A DNA stretch of 31,420 bases from Paracoccaceae bacterium (GTDB lineage Bacteria; Pseudomonadota; Alphaproteobacteria; Rhodobacterales; Rhodobacteraceae), in assembly GCA_021767525.1 (NCBI GenBank), contig JAASTF010000003.1:1-31420 (forward strand). Direction: 5' to 3'. Positions 7,295 through 15,513 of the stretch are shown here, in pieces. Numbering within the stretch: the stretch's first letter is position 1; each line of letters starts with the position of its first letter. The position numbers and the translations under genes are program-made. The notes beneath the pieces were generated by a model. That model searched no databases. It saw nothing but the letters and a program-made list of their open reading frames with translations, and had not been told where the DNA came from.

Positions 7295-8185
7295 ATGAAA
7301 ATCACCCTCCGCCAGATCGAAGCCTTTGCCGCCGCGTCCGAGCTGGGCAGCTTTTCGCGCGCGGCCGAACGTCTGGGCGTGGCGCAGCCCACCCTGTCGC
7401 AAGTGATCCGCGACCTGGAAAGCGCGCTGGACGTGCGGCTGTTCGACCGCACCACCCGCCGCGTCGAACTGACCGAGGCCGGGCGCGCCTTTGCCGCGCA
7501 GGCCCTGCCGGGGTTGGAACAGATCGCCCAAGGCGTGGCGCAGGTCCAGGATTTGGGCACGCTGCGCACGGGCCGGGTGCGGATCGCCGCGCCGCCGCTT
7601 CTAGCCGCCACCGCCTTGCCACAGGTGCTGGCCGATCTGCGCGACAGCCACCCGGGCCTGTCGGTTCAAATCACCGACCTGGGCACTGATGCGATCCTGG
7701 CGCAGATCCGCGCGGGCCAGGCCGATCTGGGCCTGGGCACCTTTCCACCGGGCGAGGATGGGCTGGATCGCCTGACCGTCGCGCAGGACAAGCTGATGCT
7801 GTTCGTGCCCGACGACCAGCCGGAACAGGCCATCACCTGGGCGCAACTGGCCGACTCCCCCCTGATAACCCTGACGCGCGAAAGCGGCATCCGCCTGCTG
7901 ACCGAGGTGGGGTTCGAGGCCGCACAAACCCCCTTGCGCCCCGCGTACGAGGTGCACCAGATCGGCACCGCGCTGGCGCTGGTGGCGGCGGGGATGGGCC
8001 AGGCCGTTTTGCCCGCCTATGCCCGCGCGGCGGTTGGCAATCGCCCCATCCGCGCCCTGCCGCTGACCCAGCCAGTAATCGCGCGCGACATCGCGCTGAT
8101 TACCCTGCGCGATCGCGCGGCCTCGCCCGCGACGCTGGCGGTGCGTGGGGCGATCCGTCAGGCGCTGGCGCGGATTATCGGCTAA
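7295..8185 (+). CDS. LysR-family transcriptional regulator
   Basis: This 296-residue DNA-binding regulator has an N-terminal winged helix-turn-helix (about 1-60, LRQIEAFAAASELGSFSRAA then LGVAQPTLSQVIRDLE) and a C-terminal inducer-binding domain (about 90-290). Length is typical. It is transcribed away from the molybdenum-enzyme/DHDPS/dioxygenase genes, the usual arrangement for a LysR activator of its divergent operon, and the 81-base gap has suitable repeats. Its stop overlaps that of the convergent SDR gene (8182-8185). The inducer is unknown; by family logic it would be a pathway intermediate. Confidence 0.93.
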   Translation: MKITLRQIEAFAAASELGSFSRAAERLGVAQPTLSQVIRDLESALDVRLFDRTTRRVELTEAGRAFAAQALPGLEQIAQGVAQVQDLGTLRTGRVRIAAPPLLAATALPQVLADLRDSHPGLSVQITDLGTDAILAQIRAGQADLGLGTFPPGEDGLDRLTVAQDKLMLFVPDDQPEQAITWAQLADSPLITLTRESGIRLLTEVGFEAAQTPLRPAYEVHQIGTALALVAAGMGQAVLPAYARAAVGNRPIRALPLTQPVIARDIALITLRDRAASPATLAVRGAIRQALARIIG

Positions 8186-8904
8186 AGGCTGATCGTGCCC
8201 ACGCTGGCCCCGCCGCAGACATACAAGACCTGACCCGTGACAAAGCTGTTTTCGGGCGCGCAAAAGAACAGAAACGCATTCGACACATCCTGCGCCCGGC
8301 CCAAACGGCCCACTGGGATGCGCCTGGCCAGCTCGGCTTCGCGGTCCGATCCCTTGGGAATGATGCCCCAGAAATTGTCGGTCTGGATCGGCCCCGGCGC
8401 CACCACGTTGACGGTGATGCCATGCGGTGCCAGCTCCAACGCCCAAGTGCGCGCCATGCCGATGATCCCCGCCTTGGTCGCGGAATAGGCGGTGCGCGTC
8501 GGCACACCCAGCGCCGCGCGCGAGCCGTTGAACATCACGCGGCCAAACCCGCGCTGTTTCATACCCGGCAGAACCGCCTGCAACAGCGTCAGCGCCGCGC
8601 CCAGATGCAGCTGCGCCAGCGCGGCGATATCGGCGGGGGTGGCATCCTCGACCAGGTTGGGAAAAATCAGCCCGGCATTATGCACCAGGTGGGTCACGCC
8701 CCTGTCGGCCAGTTGCGCGGCCACTTGGGCCGTGGCCTGCGCATCCAAAAGGTCGACAGGCAGGGTTTCGAACCGCTCATGAGTGAACTCGGGCGCGCTG
8801 CGGGACAGGTTGATCACGCGATAGCCCTGCGCCAGCAGCCGCTGCGCCAGGTCCAGCCCGATGCCCTTGGACGCACCCGTGATGACGGCGGTGTAATCGG
8901 TCAT
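8182..8904 (-). CDS. Short-chain dehydrogenase/reductase (SDR)
   Basis: This 240-residue classical SDR is an NAD(P)-dependent oxidoreductase in the cytosol. The nucleotide-binding TGASKGIG (9-16), NAG (76-78), and catalytic Ser128, Tyr140 and Lys144 (YSATK) are all present, so it should be active. The start at 8904 (MTDYTAVITG) overlaps the stop of the cyclase gene by ATGA and begins directly at the Rossmann strand; the frame stays open far upstream but that part is antisense-like. It is the last gene of the eight-gene operon. Possible roles are oxidation of the cis-dihydrodiol made by the Rieske enzyme or of a 3-hydroxyacyl-CoA; the sequence does not decide between them. It ends tail-to-tail with lysR, stops overlapping. 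Confidence 0.92.
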   Translation of the reverse strand: MTDYTAVITGASKGIGLDLAQRLLAQGYRVINLSRSAPEFTHERFETLPVDLLDAQATAQVAAQLADRGVTHLVHNAGLIFPNLVEDATPADIAALAQLHLGAALTLLQAVLPGMKQRGFGRVMFNGSRAALGVPTRTAYSATKAGIIGMARTWALELAPHGITVNVVAPGPIQTDNFWGIIPKGSDREAELARRIPVGRLGRAQDVSNAFLFFCAPENSFVTGQVLYVCGGASVGTISL

Positions 8905-9680
8905 TTCGCATCTCCGGGAACAAGCGCCAGAACGCGCAGCGGGCTGCCGGTGCCGCCCTTGATCTTCAGCGGCGGGGCGATCAGCACCGCGCCGGTGGGC
9001 GGCAGCAGGTCCAGGTTGCACAGACATTGCAGACCGTATTTCCCCGCCCCGTGCAGCAGGAAATGCGCCGGATAGGGCGGGTCGTAATGCGCGCCCTGGC
9101 CGGCGTCGGTGCCCACGCATTCGGTACCAAAACCGCGAATGTCGCGTTCCAACAGCAGGCGGATCGCGTCGGGCGTCGGGCCGGGGCTGTGCGGGCCATC
9201 CTCGGCCATGTTCAGGTAATCGGCCCCGCGCCGCCGCGACCAATCGGTGCGCATCAGCACCCAAGAGCCGGCGGGGATCGGGCCATGCGCGGCTTCCCAC
9301 GCGGCGATGATCTCGGGCGTCAGCTCGAAATCATCGTCCTGCGCGGCACCTTCGGAACAGTCGATCACGCAAACCGGGCCGATCAGATGCTCGGCCGGGA
9401 TTTCATCTACCGCGCCGTTGGGCCAATCCCGCCCCGACACCCAGTGAATCGGCGCATCGAAATGGGTGCCAGTATGTTCGTTCAGCGTAAGGTTATGCCA
9501 TTTCCAGGCCGGGCCGCGATGGTCATAGGCGCTGACCTCTTCCATCCGAAACCGGGCGCATTGGCCGAATTCGGGCGGCAGAACGATCACCGGGAAATCG
9601 GGATCCAGCGCGTGGGTCAGATCGACCACGCGCAAATCGCCCCCCACCAGCGCGCCGGTCAAATCAGCAAGGATGCTCAT
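8901..9680 (-). CDS. Cyclase-family metal-dependent hydrolase (kynurenine formamidase/isatin hydrolase-like)
   Basis: This 259-residue protein belongs to the cyclase superfamily (Pfam Cyclase), which holds arylformamidases (KynB) and isatin hydrolases that open amide bonds. The metal-binding signature H-x3-H-x-D is visible as His69, His73 and Asp75 (HTGTHFD), with His79 four residues on (APIHW). It is longer than typical KynB (about 210) and nearer to the isatin-hydrolase size class. It overlaps both neighbours by ATGA. With a 3-hydroxyanthranilate dioxygenase nearby, an amide, formamide or lactam-opening step in an indole- or kynurenine-type pathway is plausible, but that is inference. Other cyclase-family members act on quite different substrates. 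Confidence 0.87.
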   Translation of the reverse strand: MSILADLTGALVGGDLRVVDLTHALDPDFPVIVLPPEFGQCARFRMEEVSAYDHRGPAWKWHNLTLNEHTGTHFDAPIHWVSGRDWPNGAVDEIPAEHLIGPVCVIDCSEGAAQDDDFELTPEIIAAWEAAHGPIPAGSWVLMRTDWSRRRGADYLNMAEDGPHSPGPTPDAIRLLLERDIRGFGTECVGTDAGQGAHYDPPYPAHFLLHGAGKYGLQCLCNLDLLPPTGAVLIAPPLKIKGGTGSPLRVLALVPGDAK

Positions 9681-10915
9681 GCGCCGCCCCCCATCATCTC
9701 GCGGTCCAAAAGCGCGGGGTCGGCGGCCCAGCGTTCCGCCAGATCGCGCGCCACGTCACCGCAATAAACCTCTTCCAAACCACGGTCCAACCCATCGACG
9801 ATGGCGCGCGCCAAGGCTTTTGGCGCGACCTTGGGCGGCGGCAGCGGCTGGTGCCACTCATCCTCGGTCGGGCCGGTGTAAACCGCCGCCACCCGCAGGC
9901 CCGAGGGCGCGAATTCGGCGCGCAAGGTCTGCACGATGGACCGTGCTGCCGCCTGGCTGGCGTTGAACGCACCATAACCAGGGTCGGGCGACAACGCATG
10001 GGCCGACAGGATCGTGACCAGCGCGGCCGAGGAATTGACCCCATCCGCCGTGCGCCCCGCCATGCCCGGCCCAAAGGCTTGCGCCAGACGCATCAGGCCC
10101 AGCGCGTTCACCTCCATCTCGTCGCGGGCGGCGGTGGTGTCTTGGCCCAGAACGCCCCCGGGCCGAATGTGCCGCGCGGTGTTGATCAGGATATCGACCT
10201 TGCCGCCGATCTCGCTTGCCGCCTCTTTCAGGCTTTGAGTGTCGGTCACGTCCAGCGGCATGACGCTGACATTTTCCAGCCCTTCGATGGCGCTCAGCCC
10301 ATGCGGACGGCGCCATAGCTCGGGCACACCGGCAAAGACATGCGCGGCCCCTGCCGCAAACAGCGCGTCGATCAAGGGCCGCGCCACGGGCTGCGTCGCG
10401 TCCGAAATCAGGATGCGCCGATGTTTCGGATGCGTGCCGATGGCGCGCAGAACGGGGTCGTCTTCCATATCCTCGGTCCTTTTCATGGGTCGCGCGATCA
10501 TCACGCCCTGCCCGGCACGATCCAGCCGCAATTCGACCGTCACCCGGTCACCCCGCGAAACGCCCACCAGATGCGCCATGATGACCGGCCCGGCCTCCAG
10601 CTGCACGCTGCCCATGCGCCAGGGCAGACGCTCGCGGAAATATGGGTCGGGCGAGGCATGGATGCGCGTTTCGGCCAGCAACTTTCCATACGCCGGCGTA
10701 TCGTGCCAAGACATCTCGACCGAAAGGCAGGACCGACACGCATCACGCGGGGGGTATTGCACCGCACCGCAGGCCGCGCAGCTTTGCAAGGCAAAGCGCC
10801 CGCGCGCCGCCGCAATGGCCAGACCCAACGCCGCGCGTGACCGTTCACCGGGTGGCAAAGTGGGCACCTTTGTGCGCTTTTGCGGGTCTTTCTTCTTGGG
10901 ATAGGGCAGGGTCAT
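9677..10915 (-). CDS. DUF35 Zn-ribbon/OB-fold protein fused to a degenerate SDR domain
   Basis: This 412-residue two-domain protein begins with a DUF35 part (about 30-145): a Zn-ribbon with Cys46, Cys49, Cys60 and Cys63, then an OB-fold. DUF35 proteins partner thiolase-like enzymes acting on acyl-CoA, and the next gene upstream is such a protein. Residues 166-395 are SDR-like but appear inactive: the TGxxxGIG loop reads SDATQPVAR, NAG reads NTA, and the YxxxK motif reads F317-NAS-Q321. A basic, Pro-rich stretch (1-27) precedes the ribbon. It overlaps the thiolase-like and cyclase genes by ATGA. The likely role is a non-catalytic or structural subunit of the thiolase-like enzyme; the SDR part may be a binding or dimerisation module (inference). 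Confidence 0.88.
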   Translation of the reverse strand: MTLPYPKKKDPQKRTKVPTLPPGERSRAALGLAIAAARGRFALQSCAACGAVQYPPRDACRSCLSVEMSWHDTPAYGKLLAETRIHASPDPYFRERLPWRMGSVQLEAGPVIMAHLVGVSRGDRVTVELRLDRAGQGVMIARPMKRTEDMEDDPVLRAIGTHPKHRRILISDATQPVARPLIDALFAAGAAHVFAGVPELWRRPHGLSAIEGLENVSVMPLDVTDTQSLKEAASEIGGKVDILINTARHIRPGGVLGQDTTAARDEMEVNALGLMRLAQAFGPGMAGRTADGVNSSAALVTILSAHALSPDPGYGAFNASQAAARSIVQTLRAEFAPSGLRVAAVYTGPTEDEWHQPLPPPKVAPKALARAIVDGLDRGLEEVYCGDVARDLAERWAADPALLDREMMGGGA

Positions 10916-12075
10916 GAAGCACCCTCCAAAATTCCAACGGCGGAACAGACGCCGCGATCGTAATTTACCATGCCAAAGCCAGAAACCATCGCCAGCCGGG
11001 CATCGGGCACCTGCGTCGGGCCAGCCTGGCCAGTAACCTGGCGCAGCGCCTCGACAATTCCCAGGTAGCCGCCGGCCGCGCCAGCCTGACCGACAGACAG
11101 CTGGCCGCCGCTGGTATTATGCGGGAAATCCCCGTCGATGGTCAGGTCGTGGCTGCGCACAAATTCGGCCGCCCCGCCCTTTGCGCAAAATCCCAGATCC
11201 TCGATCTGCATCATCGAGATCACGGGGTAATCGTCATAGGTTTGCAAAAGGTCGATATCCTGCGGCGCGCAGCCGGCTTGGGCATAAAGCTTGTCGATCT
11301 CGGCAGCCCAACCGCCGCGCAACTGTACGGGATCGTCTGGAAAGGCGTTATGCGCCTCGATGCTTCCCGTCAGACGTGCGAATGGCAGGCCCAACTGCCG
11401 TGCGCGATCCTCGGACATGACCAGAAACGCCTCGGACCCGGCGCAGGGCATCACGCAATCGAACAGCGACACGGGCTCGGAAATCGGGCGGGCGTTCAGG
11501 TAATCATCCAGGCTCAGCGGTTTTTTCATCATCGCATGCGGATTGCGCAGGGCATTCGCGCGCTGCGCCACGGCGATGCGGCCGAAATCTTCGCGTGTGG
11601 CGCCATATTCGGCCATGTAGGCATCCATGATCAGGGCAAATGTGGCGTTCGGTCCGCCGAACCCATAAGGGTACGAAGCATCCAGAGAGAACCGCGAAAA
11701 CGCGTTCAGAAGGTTGCGGAAACTGTCGATCCGGTTGGCATCACCGGCCACGCAGGCAACGATTTCGGCATCGCCTGCCTGCACCGCACGCGCCGCGCGC
11801 CGCGCCGCAACCACGCCACTGGCGCCCCCCATCGGGATCGAGTCAAGATAGCGCAGCGTCAGCCCCAGATGCTGGGTCAGCCCCACCGGCGTGTCAGGAA
11901 ACAAGGTGAACGAGCTGACCGACAGACCGTCGATCTGGCGCGGTGTCAGGCCCGCGGCATCCAGCGTGCCGCGCAGCGCCCGGGCGACCCACCAATGCGC
12001 GGTTTCATTGGAAAAGCGCACGTAAGGCACCGTCACCGGGCAGGTCAAGACGACGCCATCATAGGGCGCGCTCAT
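10912..12075 (-). CDS. Thiolase-like (SCP-x/lipid-transfer-type) acyl-CoA enzyme, catalytic Cys absent
   Basis: This 387-residue protein has the thiolase fold of the SCP-x/lipid-transfer branch. The nucleophile loop that carries the active-site Cys in true thiolases reads SIPMGGASG (79-87) without Cys, and the GHPxGA histidine position reads GQAGAA (Gln330). Claisen thiolysis by the usual mechanism is therefore unlikely. Related Cys-less proteins paired with DUF35 (Ltp2 with ChsH2 in steroid side-chain degradation) are retro-aldolases using tyrosines; Tyr280, Tyr283 and Tyr337 lie in comparable C-terminal segments here. The DUF35 gene follows with an ATGA overlap, supporting a complex. Predicted role: C-C cleavage of a hydroxyacyl-CoA side chain (inference). 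Confidence 0.88.
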   Translation of the reverse strand: MSAPYDGVVLTCPVTVPYVRFSNETAHWWVARALRGTLDAAGLTPRQIDGLSVSSFTLFPDTPVGLTQHLGLTLRYLDSIPMGGASGVVAARRAARAVQAGDAEIVACVAGDANRIDSFRNLLNAFSRFSLDASYPYGFGGPNATFALIMDAYMAEYGATREDFGRIAVAQRANALRNPHAMMKKPLSLDDYLNARPISEPVSLFDCVMPCAGSEAFLVMSEDRARQLGLPFARLTGSIEAHNAFPDDPVQLRGGWAAEIDKLYAQAGCAPQDIDLLQTYDDYPVISMMQIEDLGFCAKGGAAEFVRSHDLTIDGDFPHNTSGGQLSVGQAGAAGGYLGIVEALRQVTGQAGPTQVPDARLAMVSGFGMVNYDRGVCSAVGILEGAS

Positions 12076-13688
12076 GCCGCTGTCCGTTTCTTTAGGTGGC
12101 GCAAGTCATGCGTATCCGGTGCGCCAAGCCGTTCAGAAGCAAGGGCTTTCAGCCGTCCGCGTTGAATTTTCTGCGTCGCGGTCAGCGGCAATTCACCGAC
12201 AAAGGCGATATATCCGGGCGCCTTGTAATAGGCGAGCTGCGTCAGACACCAGCGGGTGATTTCATCCGCCAGTTCGGGCGATGGTGCATCGGCGACGATG
12301 CAGGCAAACACCTCGTCGCCGCGCACGGGGTCGGGCACAGCGGCCACGGCGGCCTGTCGAATGGCGGGGTGGCGCATCAGCACCGATTCCACCTCGACCG
12401 CGGCGATGTTTTCGCCCGACCGCCGGATCACGTTTTTCTTGCGATCCACGAAAAACACGGATCCATCTGGGTCTTGCCGCACGATGTCGCCGGTGTGGAA
12501 CCAACCACCCTGCCACGCCTCGGCGGTGGCCTGCGGGTTCTTGTAGTATTCGGCAAAGAACCCGCGCTTCGGATCGTCGCCCGCGTGCCGCACCAGCAAT
12601 TCGCCCGGCGCGCCAGCTGTGTCGTGCCCTGCGTCGTCAATGATCCGCATGTCCAACTCCGGCCCGGGCTTTCCCAGACAACTTTCACCGACGCGGCGCG
12701 GCAGATCATTGGCGCAGATCACCGCGCCTGCGCCGGTTTCGGTCATCGCCCAGGCCTCGACCAATGGGAAGCCAAAGCGCCGCTCAAACGCCTTGTGCAG
12801 TTTCGGGTCGACACCGGCGCCGAAACCAAACCTTACCGTATGCTTTTTATCCTGATCGCTGTCCGGCAGCCCCATCAACATAGACGGCATGACGCCAAGA
12901 TAGTGCAGGCACGTCGCGCCGCTGGCGCGCACCGAATGCCACCAGGTGCTGGGATGAAACCTGTCCAGCACCGTCAGGCACCCGCCCACGGCGATCATGG
13001 CCATCAGGGAATAGGCCATCGCGTTCATGTGGAAAATGGGCAGCGGCGTTATCATCCGCTCGCCATAAGTCGACAGCGCGCAAAGGCCCCCGGCATTGGC
13101 ATACCAGCGACCCGCCATAAGGAAATACTCGTTCGGCAGAACGCATCCCTTGGGCTGGCCCGTGGTGCCACTGGTATAGAGCATCGCAGCTTCGGCCTTG
13201 ATCCCCTTACCTTTCGCCAGTCTCGCGCCTTGTCTTGGCGACGGGAGCTCGGCGTCAGGCGGGATCACGGCCACATCCAGGCCCGCCGCCCTAGCCGCTT
13301 GCGCGAGGTCACCCAGACGAGAGGGGATTGCGACGGCAAGGGCCGGTTCAGCATGGCCGATCATGTATTTCAACTCGGCCGCGCGCAGGTCGGGATTCAC
13401 CGGCACGATCGAAGCGCCGATCTTGTTCAGCGCCAGAAACCAGATGAAGAACGCGGGGCGGTTTTCCAGCAAAACCATCACGCGATGACCGGCGCCATAC
13501 CCGGCATCGCTTAGCCGGCTGGCAATTGCGCCAACGCGCTCAGAAAACATACGATAAGGTATGCTTTCCGGCTCTATGCCATAAACCTGCGCCGTTTCCG
13601 GCAGCACGTTCAACAGGTCACGATCCGGCCAACGGGCTGCGCTGCTTGCGAAGGCGGCGTAAACGGAGGGGCAATCCGCGGCGATCAT
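12072..13688 (-). CDS. AMP-forming acyl-CoA synthetase/ligase
   Basis: This 538-residue ANL-superfamily enzyme activates a carboxylic acid to its CoA thioester via an acyl-adenylate. The P-loop YTSGTTGQPKG is at 161-171; the hinge region (GWFHTGDI, then VDRKKNVIRRSGENIA) and the C-terminal catalytic Lys region (TATQKIQRGRLK) are intact. The start at 13688 (MIAADCPSVY) overlaps the Rieske beta stop by ATGA; an ATG 12 codons upstream would lie inside that gene. Overall it resembles crotonobetaine/carnitine-CoA ligase (CaiC)-like members, but substrate is not predictable. It sits between the ring-hydroxylating oxygenase and the thiolase-like gene, so it probably makes the CoA ester that the latter acts on (inference). 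Confidence 0.92.
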   Translation of the reverse strand: MIAADCPSVYAAFASSAARWPDRDLLNVLPETAQVYGIEPESIPYRMFSERVGAIASRLSDAGYGAGHRVMVLLENRPAFFIWFLALNKIGASIVPVNPDLRAAELKYMIGHAEPALAVAIPSRLGDLAQAARAAGLDVAVIPPDAELPSPRQGARLAKGKGIKAEAAMLYTSGTTGQPKGCVLPNEYFLMAGRWYANAGGLCALSTYGERMITPLPIFHMNAMAYSLMAMIAVGGCLTVLDRFHPSTWWHSVRASGATCLHYLGVMPSMLMGLPDSDQDKKHTVRFGFGAGVDPKLHKAFERRFGFPLVEAWAMTETGAGAVICANDLPRRVGESCLGKPGPELDMRIIDDAGHDTAGAPGELLVRHAGDDPKRGFFAEYYKNPQATAEAWQGGWFHTGDIVRQDPDGSVFFVDRKKNVIRRSGENIAAVEVESVLMRHPAIRQAAVAAVPDPVRGDEVFACIVADAPSPELADEITRWCLTQLAYYKAPGYIAFVGELPLTATQKIQRGRLKALASERLGAPDTHDLRHLKKRTAA

Positions 13689-14164
13689 GGCAGCAGCTGG
13701 ATATTGCCGAACGCGGCATCGCAATTCAGCAGGTCGACCCGTTTGTTGGCGATGCGCAAGCGGCCGTCGACCAGCTTCAGTTCATGGGTGGCCGTCAGCG
13801 CCAAGAGAAACTGTTCGTCCAACCGCGTTTCGACGTAATGCATGTTGGTGTTGGTCACAAACCTGCCCGCAGCTTCGTCCATCTCATCTACAAAGGGGCG
13901 CTGGATCACGTGGTGGCAACGGCTTTTGGGTTTCTGGCTGAAGGTGCGCGCGCCGTTCAGGCGTTCGACCCGCAGTTTCAACATGAACATGTCCTCGTAG
14001 AGCAGCGAGGTCACGTGCAGCGGATCCTCCTGCTTCCAATCCAGCGGCATCCAGTAATGCCCATCGGGCAGCCACAGATCCAGCCATTCGTCATAGCGGC
14101 CTTCGTCCAGCATCCGCGCCTCGGCATAGATGAAATCGATCAGGTCGTCGCGGGTAACGGTCAT
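13685..14164 (-). CDS. Aromatic-ring-hydroxylating dioxygenase, beta subunit
   Basis: This is a 159-residue small subunit with a cone-shaped alpha+beta fold (SnoaL-like), mainly structural in alpha3beta3 Rieske oxygenases. The N-terminal motif (LDEGRYDEWLDLWLPDGHYWMPL) and the region around RLNGARTFSQKPKSRCHHVI are typical of the benzoate/anthranilate-type beta subunits. It overlaps the alpha subunit gene upstream and the CoA-ligase gene downstream, each by ATGA. It has no catalytic residues of its own. Confidence in the family is high because of both sequence and gene pairing. Confidence 0.93.
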   Translation of the reverse strand: MTVTRDDLIDFIYAEARMLDEGRYDEWLDLWLPDGHYWMPLDWKQEDPLHVTSLLYEDMFMLKLRVERLNGARTFSQKPKSRCHHVIQRPFVDEMDEAAGRFVTNTNMHYVETRLDEQFLLALTATHELKLVDGRLRIANKRVDLLNCDAAFGNIQLLP

Positions 14165-15501
14165 TCCGCGGCCTCCTTCTCAGTCATGCTGGCGGTCATG
14201 AATTTGACCCAGGCGTTGAACTGGTTGCGCATCTGGCGCTCGGTCGTGCCGTTCTCGACCCGCTCTTCGTCGAAATCCTCGTCCTCTTCGTACAGACGCT
14301 GGATGTTCACCCATTCCATGCCATCTGCGAGCAGCCCCTCTTGCGCACGCTCGTACATTTCCAGGTCATCATGCCCCACGATCGAGGTGGGGGCATTGAT
14401 CATGCGGTTGTACATCGCCGTCCGCGCCGTCAGCTCGTCGGGCGCGTCGACAAGGCGATAGATATAGCTTTCGACCAGCGTCTTGTCGGCGGCCAGCGGG
14501 ATAAAGACGCGCAGCTGCTGGATCGGGCCCTTGATCATGATGTTGGGGAAATAGACCGTGTTGTGGCGGTTTTCGTCCAGGATCGCCTTGGCCTTTTCTT
14601 CGCCATAGGCCTCGCACATCTTTTCGAAATAGCCCGGGATCGCCGAATAGTTCGAGTGTATCGAGTGGTGCACGCCGGTGTGGCCATGTCCATTCGGCCA
14701 CGTACGGATGCCCATATTCTCGAAAAACTCATAGGGCGACATGAACGGCGCGATGATCTCCATCGCGGGCGGTTTCGGATCGTCCTCGGAATATCCCAGC
14801 TCTTTCCAGATCTGCACCGCCGTGCCCGCGCTGCTTTCGTGGGCAACCATCGGGTGGCAGGTGTCGGTCTGGTTCTCCACCAGCATTTTCCAGTTGCACT
14901 GATGCATGTAGCGCAGCGGCGGGCCGGCGACCTCCAACCGCCCGGCGGGTGAGCGGTCGACCATGTTGTCGAGCGACGACAGCGCGTCGCCAAAGAATTC
15001 GTCAAAGGAAATGCCATCCTCGGCCAGGCGCGCAAAGACGAAACCGCGGTAATTGTGCACCGCGCCCACCGCCTTCATCCCTTTGGCACCCTCGGACTGT
15101 TCCAGCCCGGTGCCCTCGTATCCCTTTTTCAGCGGGATCGCCAAAAGGCAGCCATCGGTTTTGAACGACCAGGCGTGGTAGGGACAGCGGAAAAACTTGC
15201 CGGTGTTGCCGGTGCGGTCGATGGCGATCTTGGTGCCCTTGTGCGGGCACCGGTTATACAGAACCTTGATCTCGTTATCGGTGTGCCGAACCATGATGAC
15301 CGGCTGATCGCCGATTTGCGTGGTGAAGTAATCGCCCTTGTTCGGTGTCTGGCTGTCATGGCCGACAAACACCCAGGTGTTGGCGAAAAGGTGCTTCATC
15401 TCCAGCCGGTATACCTCTGGATCGATATAGACGTCGCGATGCACCTCGCGCCCGCGCACCAGCGCGGCGACGGCGGCGGGGTTGTCGGTATAGCGTGCCA
15501 T
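14161..15501 (-). CDS. Aromatic-ring-hydroxylating dioxygenase, alpha subunit (Rieske)
   Basis: This 446-residue catalytic subunit has a Rieske [2Fe-2S] site at Cys85/His87 and Cys106/His109. The mononuclear-iron site is in the NQTDTCHPMVAH segment: Asp213, His216 and His221, with a later acidic ligand probably in GHDDLEMYE. These enzymes insert O2 into an aromatic ring, either as cis-dihydrodiol formation or, for amino- and hydroxyl-substituted rings, with loss of substituents (e.g. anthranilate to catechol). The alpha-beta arrangement plus separate reductase argues for a two-component class IB-like system. The gene is 12 bases downstream of the reductase. Substrate not assignable; an aromatic or heteroaromatic acid is most likely given the surrounding genes. 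Confidence 0.94.
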   Translation of the reverse strand: MARYTDNPAAVAALVRGREVHRDVYIDPEVYRLEMKHLFANTWVFVGHDSQTPNKGDYFTTQIGDQPVIMVRHTDNEIKVLYNRCPHKGTKIAIDRTGNTGKFFRCPYHAWSFKTDGCLLAIPLKKGYEGTGLEQSEGAKGMKAVGAVHNYRGFVFARLAEDGISFDEFFGDALSSLDNMVDRSPAGRLEVAGPPLRYMHQCNWKMLVENQTDTCHPMVAHESSAGTAVQIWKELGYSEDDPKPPAMEIIAPFMSPYEFFENMGIRTWPNGHGHTGVHHSIHSNYSAIPGYFEKMCEAYGEEKAKAILDENRHNTVYFPNIMIKGPIQQLRVFIPLAADKTLVESYIYRLVDAPDELTARTAMYNRMINAPTSIVGHDDLEMYERAQEGLLADGMEWVNIQRLYEEDEDFDEERVENGTTERQMRNQFNAWVKFMTASMTEKEAAE

Positions 15502-15513
15502 CTTGTCCCTCCG

